From contig OY288250.1 of the NCBI GenBank assembly GCA_958450325.1, positions 42,196,683 through 42,260,682 on the forward strand: a stretch of DNA of 64,000 bases. The letters run 5' to 3'. The notes under the pieces were generated by a model. The model ran no database searches and was not told the DNA's origin. It was given only the letters and a program-made list of their open reading frames with translations. This document shows positions 55,449 through 64,000 of the stretch, piece by piece. The stretch is from Agrostemma githago. Lineage: Eukaryota > Streptophyta > Magnoliopsida > Caryophyllales > Caryophyllaceae. The first letter of the stretch is position 1. The number at the start of each line of letters is the position of its first letter. Both the position numbers and the translations under genes were made by a program.

Positions 55449-56697
55449 TATGCCCCAATTATATTGGGGTTATATGTGTCAAATATCGGATTTGATCGAA
55501 GATCGCATGAAGAAAAGAAAAGAAGAAAATCAAAGGAAAGCAAAGAAGAAAGAATTGGGGGGTTTTTAAGTGGCGTTAGTAGCGGATGACGATGAGCAAA
55601 ACTGCCGCTAGTAGAGGCATAATCAGAATTCATACAAATTGTGAAGCTTCCGAAGTGCCACTAGTAGCGAAATAGCCCCTACTAGCAAACATCTACATAC
55701 CCGAGCAATTACTCTTGATCTTCCTCTATTCTATCCTATTTATATTGGATGCTTATTATTATTATAACATTCTTATCATTCCTAGCCTAGATAAACAATA
55801 CTTTGGCAATTTTATTGGATTTATGCAATTTTAGTTTAATTATTCCAAGACTTTGAAGAAGACGATCGTTCATCATTTGTTCATTAATCAAGACTAAGTT
55901 TTTCTAATTCTCTACTCTTTATTTTATTTGTTAGTTGTTATTTTGATTATGAGTTGTGATTAGTTCTTTTATCTATGGCTCGGTGAGCCGATAATATGGG
56001 TTATTGATGCTTTGATTTTCAATCACGCTTTGTTGAATTATTGAATTGGGTTTGTTATGTGCTTAATAATTGATTGATTAGTTTGAATTGCTAAGTTTGA
56101 GTCTAGATTATCATTACAACGAGAATTGAATGTTTTATATGAATCATACCTAAAAGTTTGTATCTTTGTCGATTAATTTCTACTCAATTTTAATTACCAC
56201 GAGTGTCGGGTTTTAATTTAGAGAACCGAAAGGAGATTTGAACTTTCACATGAGAATAGTGAATTGTAAAAATTGAGACATGTTAGTATCGATTATTATT
56301 GCATCTAATTTCGTTATTCGTGCCATGAGAATAGGATTTATAACAAGCTAGATAGGCTTTTTATGTCTCGAGAGAGAATTTAAAGTATCGATTAAAATTG
56401 GAATACTAGTTTGACCTAAGACGGTAATTTGACAAAGCTGTGTTACATTTTTATTGCATCGATAATCCATGTAATGGTTACTCATTGCCCTAGGTCTTTC
56501 TATTATTGATTTCATCTCGATTTATTACCTTCCGTACTAGTTTGTTAAAAATTAGTTATACAATCACCATTCTGATTTATTCGACGTAGATAACTTGTAG
56601 TCACAAATTAGCTAGTACTTAATCATTCAGCTTCCCGAGATTGACCCGTATGCTACCATACTCGTACGCTTGCGGTACTATAAAATAAAACGTATCA
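55449..56697 (+). mobile_element. 5' LTR of Element 2, truncated at its 5' end
   Basis: Aligns from ATGCCCCAATTATATTGGGG with 62040 onward of the 3' LTR. Ends CGTATCA. Carries a palindrome array (55567-55690) and a TATA-like TATTTATATT near 55737. Confidence 0.9.
55567..55690 (+). repeat. LTR palindrome array of Element 2 (5' LTR)
   Basis: About four units of a CCGCTAGTAGCGG-type palindrome (GCCGCTAGTAG near 55602, GCCACTAGTAGCG near 55655), slightly decayed. Confidence 0.8.
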
Positions 56698-57255
56698 AGT
56701 TTTTGGCGCTGTAATGTGAAAGGGGTGCGAAGTTTTCTCGGTCATGCGGGATTTTACCGTCGATTCATAAAAGATTTTTAAAAAATTGCCCGCCCACTAA
56801 CGGAACTACTAGCCAAGGACACTCCATTTGTGTTTTCTAATGCGTGTCTTGAGGGTTTTGACAGGATGAAGAAGGCTCTCACATCGGCACCTAGTATCCA
56901 ACCACCGGATTGGACTCTTTCCTTTGAGTTAATAGATGATGCTAGTGATGACGCTGTTGGGTCTGTGCTTGGTCAAAGGAAGAATGGCAAACTTCTTGCC
57001 ATTTACTATGCTAGTAGAACTCTTGATCCGGCTCAAGCTGATTACACCACAACTGAGAAGGAGTTGTTAGCTATTATGTTCTTCATTGAAAATTTTTGGT
57101 CCTACCTTGTAGGTTCGAAAGTTGTTGTTCATACGGATCATGCGGCACTTAAGTATTTGTTGCATAAGAAAGATGCTAAACCCCGCTTGATTCGTTGGAT
57201 TCTATTGCTTCAATAGTTCGATATAGAGATCAAAGACAAGAAAGGCGTCGAGAAT
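56698..57255 (+). pseudogene. pol: RT thumb and RNase H of Element 2, degenerate
   Basis: Reads GVRSFLGHAGFYRRFIKDF from about 56726 (a TAA follows), then 56830-57216 as RNase H: DDASDDAVGSVLGQ, YTTTEKELLAIMFFIENFWS and HTDHAALKYLLHKKDAKPR. A TAG at 57214-57216 stands where the family has LLQEFD. The acidic residues of RNase H are kept. The upstream RT palm is deleted. Confidence 0.9.
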
Positions 57256-58620
57256 GTGGTAGCTGACCACCTATCTCGCCTATTGTTAGAAGATGATGAT
57301 AAGTTATCCATTGAAGATTCCTTCCCGGACGATCAGCTATATTCTCTTACTGTTCTCGAGTCCGAGTTGCCATGGTATGCCGATATTGTGAACCACTTGT
57401 CTTGTGGGATTCTTCCTAAAGGTTTAAGTTCATACCAACGTAAGAAATTCTATCACGATGCTAAGCACTATTATTGGGATAACCGACATCTCTACAAGTA
57501 GTGTGTTGATGGAATCATTCGTAGGTGTGTACCTAAGGGGGAAACGACATCGATTATTTCTCATTGTCATGATATGCGAACTGGAGGGCATGCTAGTACA
57601 ATTAAAACCTCCACGAAGATTCTTCAATGTGGTTTTTATTGGCCATCTTTATTTAAGGACGTTGCACAATTTGTAAAGTCATGTGATCGTTGTCAACGGG
57701 TCGGGAATATCTCAAGGAGGAACGAAATGCCCCTTAATTTTATACTGGAGGTTGAATTATTTGATGTGTGGGCCTCCTCTTATGGGAATAAATATATCCT
57801 TGTCACGGTCGACTACGTTTCTAAGTGGGTGGAAGTCATCGCTACACCTACTCATGATGGAAAAGTCGTGGCCAAATTCTTCAAAAAGATTATATTTCCC
57901 CGATTTGGTGTTCTTAGAATATTGACAAGTGATAATGGGACTCGTTTTATTGAGAAGAAGCTAGAAGCATTGTTGAAGAAATATGGGGTTCAACACCAAT
58001 TTGGGTTCCCGTATCATCCACAAACAAGTGGACAAGTTGAAATCTCCAATCGCGAGATTAAAGCTATCTTAGAAAATACGGTCTCAAGCTCAAGAAAAGA
58101 TTGGTCAATGAAGACCGCATTCAAGACACTGATTGGTACTTCACCATTTCGATTGGTGTATGGGAAATCTTGTCATCTCCCGGTAGAATTAGAACATCGT
58201 GCATTTTGGGCCATCAAAGCTCTTAATTACGATTATAAGAGTGCCGGAGAACGACGTCTTTGGCAATTGAATGAACTCGATGAAATTCGCCTTGAATCTT
58301 ACGAGAATGCTCGAATTTATAAAGAGGGGACAAAAAGATGGCACGACAACAGAATTTTGAGGCGTGAATTTCATGATTTAGTTCTTCTATTTAACTCATG
58401 ACTTCAAATATTTCCGGGCAAGCTGCGCTCGAGGTGGTCCAGACCATTTCGAGTCACCAAAGTATTCCCATATAGATTGGTCGAGGTTTCTAGTGTGAAA
58501 ATGGGAGTTTTAAGGTCAATGGTGTGCGTCTCAAGAACTATATTGCAGGTGATCCGATTCCGGGGAAAGTGATTTATACACTTTCCGTCATTCCCACCCT
58601 CAATTGAAAAAAAATACAGG
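57256..58620 (+). pseudogene. pol: Integrase of Element 2, missing its first catalytic block
   Basis: Begins VADHLSRLLLED, continues PWYADIVNHLSCGILP to a TAG at 57499-57501, then HDMRTGGHASTIKT and CDRCQ (zinc-binding HHCC). In the core FDVW is followed at once by ASSYGNKYILVTVDYVSKW: the GIDFMGPF block with the first catalytic Asp is deleted. SDNGTRF and QVEISNRE (second Asp and Glu) remain. A second small deletion removes the block after RKDWSMK. The C-terminal part (FPGKLRSRWSRPFRVTKV) is out of frame after the stop at 58401. Confidence 0.9.
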
Positions 58621-58841
58621 AAGTCAAGGTCATGACTCTAAACAAGCGCTTCTCGGGAGGCAACCCGTGTTGTACATATTTTTATTTTATTGTCATTTAA
58701 TTTTATTTTTACTTCAAGAAAAAACAAAATTAAAAAAACCCAAAAATACGAGTCATATGGTGTTATAATGAGTCCGAGATAGCTAATTTGACTCATTTTT
58801 GCAGATCGAAGAAGCGGGAATTCCATCATTTTCCAAGTTTA

Positions 58842-58950
58842 TTGCCGCTAGAGCGGCAACTGGAAGGCAATTGAGCCGCTACTAGCGGCGTTTTCAGGAA
58901 TTCTTCCAATTTTGCATGCTAAAACTCGGGTTTTGTTCGCTACTAGCGGC
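58842..58950 (+). repeat. Internal palindrome array of Element 2
   Basis: GCCGCTAGAGCGGC, GCCGCTACTAGCGGC and CGCTACTAGCGGC, three or four units, about 240 bp after the integrase end. Just upstream (58790-58803) ATTTTTGCAG looks like a splice acceptor. The stretch 58621-58841 holds no gene. Confidence 0.82.
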
Positions 58951-59652
58951 CCTAATTTCTATTCCATCAGGTATATTTCCATTTCCTTCCTCCTTCCTTC
59001 TTCATTCTCATACAAAAAAATAAAAAAATAAAAAATAAGAAGAACGTAACCCGACAATCACCATCATCAACTACCTCTGCCGCCATCAACCATCCACAAA
59101 CCGCCACACATCATCAACACCACCCTCTCCTTCCTCAACCCAGAAAAAAAAACAAACACCGTAACTTTTGGGGTTTTATTATCAAGAGCGATTTGGGTAT
59201 AATTGGAGTCGGAATCAAGCCATTGATGCCTGTACGTGGGTTTGTCGTCAGTTTTTCGTCAGTAACGTCTGCCTCCTTTGCTTTCTTTTCCCGATAGAAG
59301 GTTTGACTATTCTTTGGCATTTGTGTCTCATTTGTTAATTTCAATTGGCAACAACCTGTTTATCTTGATTTGTTACATTTTGGACAAAGAAAAGTTACTG
59401 ATTGTTGACAGAAAAGAAAAAAAAACATATTGTCTTCAGTTGAATATAAATTGTGTTGGTGGTGGGTTGTTTTGGTTTGATTGTCGTCTGTGAGTGTCTT
59501 GTGTGGGGAGATTGTCGACTTGCAACGGGATTTGAATTAGTCCGTGTTTGTGAGTGTCGTGTGAGACTTGTCAAGTATGTGTCCGTGAGTGTCCTGTGAG
59601 AGTATTTGAGGGAGTTTGGTTAATTGTGAGTTAGTAAGTTGGAAAAAAAAGA
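58951..59652 (+). other. Spacer before the extra ORF of Element 2
   Basis: Leader-like sequence with pyrimidine and A-rich runs. No gene recognised. Confidence 0.5.
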
Positions 59653-61030
59653 GTGAAAAGAATGGGACGGAGTGTAAAAAAAGGCAAGCGTCCTACGTCA
59701 AAGTCAAAGTCTAAGACCGTCTCTACTCTCACGATGCAACTTTTGGTTCCACCGGGTCTTTCACACATAAATTGTGACGAGCTTGTCTATCTCACCAATT
59801 TGAGACAAGCAAGCCATCATGTCCTACCAACTAAATTCTTTGATCGAGTCACTTTGTCACTTTTAAGATTACTCGAGCATATGTCTGTGTTGTTGAAAAG
59901 AGTGGGAATGGAAGGGTTGTTGGATCGACAAGCACCAACGTATACAAGGTATACTTTGGAATTTTTGGCAACCTTGAAAACTTCGAAAAGTTCCGAGGGT
60001 CCAATAATTGATTTTGAACTTGGTGGTACTTCCCATCAACTCTCCTATTCTAAGCTTCAAGAGATTTTTGGATTTGTTGGGAGTGTGCAAAAGGGTGGAA
60101 TCCGTTCGCAGGTGGGGATTCGGGTATATTTTGGGCATCAATTACGTGGCAAGCTATTAAGCGAAAGGGGGATGTAATCTCTAGTATTCCTCACCCATGT
60201 CTCCATATGATTCACTGATTTGGTCGTCTATGTCAATTTTCTGTCAGGGGGAACCATCGAAGATTAGTCAAAATGAAATGAGTTACTTGTGGGCATTGAT
60301 GACCGAAGCTTCGATGGTGCCTAATTGGGTTGACCTGTTTGTATCTAGCTGCCTTAAATATAGGAATAACGTTAAAGGAAAAATTAGTATGGGTGACATG
60401 GTTACATTGATACTTACACATTTGGAAATCACTATTCCTAGAACAGTTACACCGGTGACGGGAGGTCATTTGCTCGATTTTGATACATTGGAGCGTACAT
60501 TTTTGCTTCAAGATTCGGTGGTCCGTGGTTATTTTTTATGGCGATGTGGTCCGAAAGTTTCACCTTACTTACGATCGCTTGGTCCTAAGAAGCAATCTAT
60601 TCATAGCGGGCCAAAGACCATCGATTTTTATATACCACGTGACCCACTTACTCTCTTGGAGCAGGGTGACAAAAGGGTAGAAAATCGAGTTGTAGAAAAT
60701 GATGATGATACGGATGGTCGTGATGATGGAAATGCCGCCGAGAGACCCTCTCCCTCATTCACACATGCTTCTCCATCTTCTAGGGAGTTTGATATGTGGA
60801 GGTTAGAGGTCGATGATTGGAGGGCAGAACAAGGGTTAGCTATGCGAGAAGTGCTAAAGTTGTGTCGAGGTTTCGACAAGTTCTTATCAGCTAAGCATCC
60901 TGACACCTACGCTTCCCCTTTGGAGCAATTTTATGCAGAGTTGGCAGCTGAGAGGAGCGCAATTGATAGTCGTCGGGAGGCACGTAGTGACTCTCGTCGA
61001 CCTTCCGGAGACTCCTCTAATTCTTCTTGA
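59653..61030 (+). pseudogene. Athila extra ORF of Element 2, one frameshift
   Basis: First frame 59653-60177: basic start (GRSVKKGKRPTSKSKSK), then a folded-looking region (LDRQAPTYTRYTLEFLATL, DFELGGTSHQLSYSKLQEIF). Second frame 60197-61030: NEMSYLWALMTEASMVPNWV, GHLLDFDTLERTFLLQDSVV, ending Ser/Arg/Asp-rich. Position after pol and the FELGG..LSYSKLQEIFG block (comparable to FRLFGK..LTISEFGLALG in Element 1) identify the Athila extra ORF. A frameshift near 60150 and stops up to 60236 split it; otherwise it is long and open. Function unknown in the lineage; no clear membrane segment. Confidence 0.8.
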
Positions 61031-61076
61031 TAGGTGATTTGTCCCCTCTTTTCTATTTTATTTTTGTCTTTGTCGC

Positions 61077-61113
61077 ACTGAGGACATTGCTCGATTCAAG
61101 CATGGGGGAGGGA
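61077..61113 (+). other. Internal hairpin-like motif and polypurine tract of Element 2
   Basis: CACTGAGGACATTG followed by CTCGATTCAAGCATGGGGGAGGG, parallel to the pairs in the other Athila-type elements. A further GCATGGGGGGATC sits near 61640. Confidence 0.55.
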
Positions 61114-61130
61114 CATTTCACTTTTGTATA

Positions 61131-61857
61131 TAAATTAAAAAAAGAAAAAGAAAAAAAAAGACAAGACAAAATCCCGCTAAGTCGAAAACTCGAAAGGACG
61201 GCTTAGGCAAAAAAAAGACATTCTAGGCAACATTGAGGTTGTGAGTAGAAAAAGTGAACTCATATATGAAAAAGAAAAAAAAAAGAGCTAGGTTGAAATC
61301 CCAAAAGGACGGCCTAGGCAAAATGAGGGATTAAAAAAAAAAGAAAAAAAAATGAATGAAAAAAGAAAAGAAAGAAAGAGCCGCAAGAAAGAAAAGGGGC
61401 CACAATATCTCGTACTATGGGCAAATAGTAAACATCACGGCGGCCGGCGACATAAGAAGACGACGTTTGGAGGTAAGGGTAAGGACTAGGATTATTATTT
61501 GGCGTCGTGTTTTTGTGTTGGAGTTGGATTGTATGCAGGGATCGTTGGTTGCTGTGATCCTGTTTTTGTATATGCTTGTGAGTTGATGTTTATTGATGTT
61601 GATATTATTGGCTTGTAATTAGAGAGTTTTTTTGAGCTAGCATGGGGGGATCATACACTGACTTGACTCCTTCGTTTACCTTTTGATGTTGACCATGCTA
61701 AGCTAGACGGTTTCGGAGTAGGTAGTGAGGGCGATATAAGAAGGAAGTTGTGAGCTAATCATTTGTGAGTGAGGGAGCTTGCTAGACCTTGCATTGATAT
61801 CGTCTTATGCCTTTTGAGTTTACTCGTGGACGGGTAAGGGTTTATCATGGGGGAATT
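61131..61857 (+). other. Non-coding 3' region and polypurine tract of Element 2
   Basis: Begins with a purine-rich stretch (about 61131-61400). No protein recognised. Ends with the PPT ATCATGGGGGAATT (61844-61857) next to the 3' LTR. Confidence 0.65.
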
Positions 61858-63292
61858 TGTTAAGTGTTATTTGTAGCACTAATTGTGAGTATATATCGTC
61901 GTATTTGTGGTGTTGATATTTAATTTGAGGTGATATAGAAATATTTGAGCATTTTTCGATGATCTTGCATGGTTTGAATGAATATGTGATTTTTGATGAC
62001 GGTTCTAGCTATTTTGAAGAGCCAAGAAATTTTTGTATTATGCCCGGATTATATTGGGGTTATATGTGTCGAATGTCGGGTTAGATCGAAGATCGCATGA
62101 AGAAAAGAAGAGAAGAAAATCAAAGGAAAGCAAAGAAGAAAGAATTGGGGGTTTTAAGTGCCGCTAGTAGCGGATGAGGAAGAGCAAAACTGCCGCTAGT
62201 AGAGGCATAATCAGAATTCATACAAATTGTGAAGCTTCCAGAGTGCCGCTAGTAGCGAAGTGGCCGATACTAGCGAACAACTACCCGCACAATGACTCTT
62301 GATCTTCCTCTATTCTATCCTATTTATATTGGATGCTTATTATTATTATTAGAACATTCTTATCATTCCTAGCATAGATTCACAATACTTAGGCAATTTT
62401 ATTAGATTTATGCAATTCTAGTTTAATTATTCAAAGACTTTGAAGAAGACGATCGTTCATCTTTCGTTCATTAATTAAGACTAAGTTTTTCTAATTCTCT
62501 ACCCTTTATTTTATTTGTTGATTGTAATTTTGATTATGGGTTATGAGTAGTTCTTTTATCTAGGGGTTAATGAGCCGATAATATGGGTTATTGGTGCTTT
62601 GATTTTCAATCACGCTTTGTTGAATTATTGAATTGGGTTTGTTTCGGTTGTATGTGCTTAATAATTGATTGATTAGTTTGAATTGCTAGGTTTTAGTCTA
62701 GATTATCATTACAATGATAGTTGGATGTTTTCATATGAATTATACTTAAAAGTTTGTATCTTTGTCGATTAATTTCTACTCAATTTTAATTACGACGAGA
62801 GTCGGGTTTTAATTTAGAGAACCGAAACGAGATTTGAACTTACACATGAGATAGTGAATTGTAAAAATTGGGACATGTTTTTATCGATTCTTAATGCATC
62901 TAGTTTTTTTGTTCGTGCTATGAGAATAGGATTTATAACATGCTAGATAGGCTTTTTATGTCTCTCGAGAGAATTTAAAGTATCGATTAAAATTGGAATA
63001 CAAGTCTCACCCAAGACGGTAATTTAACAAAGCTATGTTACATTTTGATTGCATTGATAATCCATGTTATGGTGAACCATTGTCATAGATCTTTCTATTA
63101 TTGATTTCATCTCGATTTATTACCTTCCGTACTAGTTTGTTAAAAATTAGTTATATAATCACCATTCTAATTTATTCGACGTAGATAACTTGTAGTTAGA
63201 AATTAGCTAGAACTTAATCATTCACCTCCCCAAGATCGACCCGTATGCTACCATACCCGTACGTTTGCGGTATTATAAAATAAAACGTGACA
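61858..63292 (+). mobile_element. 3' LTR of Element 2
   Basis: 1435 bp, TGTTAAGTGTTATTTG to AAAACGTGACA. Palindrome array 62159-62276, TATTTATATT at 62321-62330. Clearly diverged from the truncated 5' LTR by many substitutions and small indels, so this insertion is older than A-C. Confidence 0.92.
62159..62276 (+). repeat. LTR palindrome array of Element 2 (3' LTR)
   Basis: GCCGCTAGTAGCGG (62160), GCCGCTAGTAG (62193), GCCGCTAGTAGCG (62246) and a diverged unit. It begins 301 bp into the LTR and ends about 44 bp before the TATA box. Confidence 0.87.
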
Positions 63293-63415
63293 CTGCATTA
63301 ATGGTGATTAAGAGAGGACCATTAATCACCTATTTGGCTCCTCTGCTGCGATTTCTGTATAAACAAAGTAATGATGCTCTCTTTTTCAGCACACAAAAAA
63401 AAATCACCAGCATCT
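63293..63415. other. Short flank between Element 2 and the hAT MITE
   Basis: About 120 bp. An open stretch (ALMVIKRGPLITYLAPLLRF) is present but no family is recognised. It ends with the CAGCATCT duplication of the MITE. Confidence 0.4.
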
Positions 63416-63981
63416 TAGGGATGTCAGTGGGGCGGTTGAAAGGCGGATACCGCACCGCACTTGCACCGTTTGGGGCGGGTACGGGGAATGATTATGAGGG
63501 TGGTGGGGCGGGTAGAGGAAAGAAAATGTTACCCGCAGTTGGTAATGGGGCGGGGGTCATTTTTACATTTTACCCTCCCCATGTCCACACCGCTCCATAC
63601 CCGCACCGCCTACCCGCACCGTTCTACCCTCGCACTACCTTAAATCTATAATATTATGAGAAAAAACAAAAATTGTAATATGAAGTTTGTACTTAACTTT
63701 AATTTATTATTAACATTGATTACATTTATTTTGCAATTTTGTATGTCATTAATTAATGAAAGAATTAATGAGAGTGCTATTTATTTTTATTGACGGGTAA
63801 CGTGGATACACGCAAATTTGGCGGGTAAAGGCAAGTGATTGGTGGATAGCGGGGCGGGTGTGAGTCCTCTAATTATTCCCCGCGGTGGGTAGTGGGGCGG
63901 GTGCGGATATTACTTTTGAGTGGCGGATGCGGGTACGGGGTACCTATCCCCCGCACCCGCCCCTACCCACTGACATCCCTA
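63416..63981. mobile_element. hAT-type MITE (566 bp)
   Basis: Terminal repeats TAGGGATGTCAGTGGG at both ends and a perfect 8-bp duplication CAGCATCT (63408-63415 and 63982-63989). GC-rich ends with repeated GGGGCGGG and CCCGCACCGC motifs, AT-rich centre, no coding capacity. Typical of plant hAT-related MITEs. Confidence 0.92.
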
Positions 63982-64000
63982 CAGCATCTCCCTTCTCTTC

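Larger units (their letters stand above)
55449..63292 (+). mobile_element. Element 2: older Athila-like element of a second family, internally deleted
   Basis: Plus strand. The 5' LTR lacks its first ~183 bp; the 3' LTR (61858-63292) is complete. The primer site is reduced to TTTTTGGCGCTG (56700-56711), after which the sequence jumps straight into the RT thumb, so gag, protease and most of RT are deleted. RNase H, integrase and the Athila extra ORF follow. No duplication can be checked because the left end is missing. Confidence 0.9.

Overview
The window is a stack of nested transposable elements from a plant nuclear genome, most likely a repeat-rich eudicot. Evidence for a plant: Athila-type Ty3/gypsy polyproteins and the plant-specific Athila extra ORF, a CACTA transposon with TNP2 and Ulp1-type genes, tRNA-Asp-type and tRNA-iMet-type primer sites, a Stowaway MITE, hAT elements and a TRIM. 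I found no intact host gene, rRNA, tRNA or CRISPR. The only host-derived coding piece is a short RRM-domain fragment carried inside the CACTA element. The species cannot be told from the sequence.

Layout. (1) 1-8299 and 54112 to about 55448: the 3' part of an old Athila-like element (Element 1, + strand): broken protease-RT-RNase H-integrase, the Athila extra ORF, a long non-coding 3' region and a 3' LTR. (2) 8300-54111: a CACTA transposon inserted in that LTR (TIR CACTACTACAATT, 3-bp TSD TAT). Without its own insertions it would be about 8.0 kb. Its minus-strand genes (TNP2 transposase running into a Ulp1-like protease gene) are cut up by later insertions. (3) Inside the CACTA: a 3.6-kb solo LTR (12171-23670, TSD ACCCG), itself split by Athila-type Element A (13516-21390, TSD TTTGT); an Athila-type solo LTR (24227-25874, TSD CATTC); a non-coding copia-type element (27371-33670) carrying a Stowaway MITE; Athila-type Element B with gag-protease (34365-44100, TSD AGATT); and a 0.6-kb non-autonomous hAT (44139-52763, TSD CATACAGG), itself split by Athila-type Element C (44412-52090, TSD ATAAT) and a TRIM (52387-52721, TSD AGGGC). 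(4) 55449-63292: a second old Athila-like element of another family (Element 2), with a truncated 5' LTR and a large internal deletion. (5) 63416-63981: a hAT-type MITE (TSD CAGCATCT).

How the parts relate. Elements A, B and C lack reverse transcriptase and integrase but keep LTRs, PBS and PPT. Their 3' non-coding regions align with that of Element 1, so they look like non-autonomous passengers of an Athila-type autonomous family. A and C encode a protein resembling only the Tyr/Gln-rich and coiled-coil part of gag. B keeps gag and protease. All three end in the same short module (FDLLLRALDG-like).

The most unusual pattern is an array of short palindromes placed about 300-340 bp into every Athila-type LTR, just upstream of the TATA box, and repeated 240-340 bp after the last pol or gag ORF of each element. 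The position is constant, but the palindrome itself differs between families (GGGTGAA..TTCACCC; TCCCGACCGGGA; CCGCTAGTAGCGG), and unit number differs between the two LTRs of one element. I know of no description of this, though I could not search for one.
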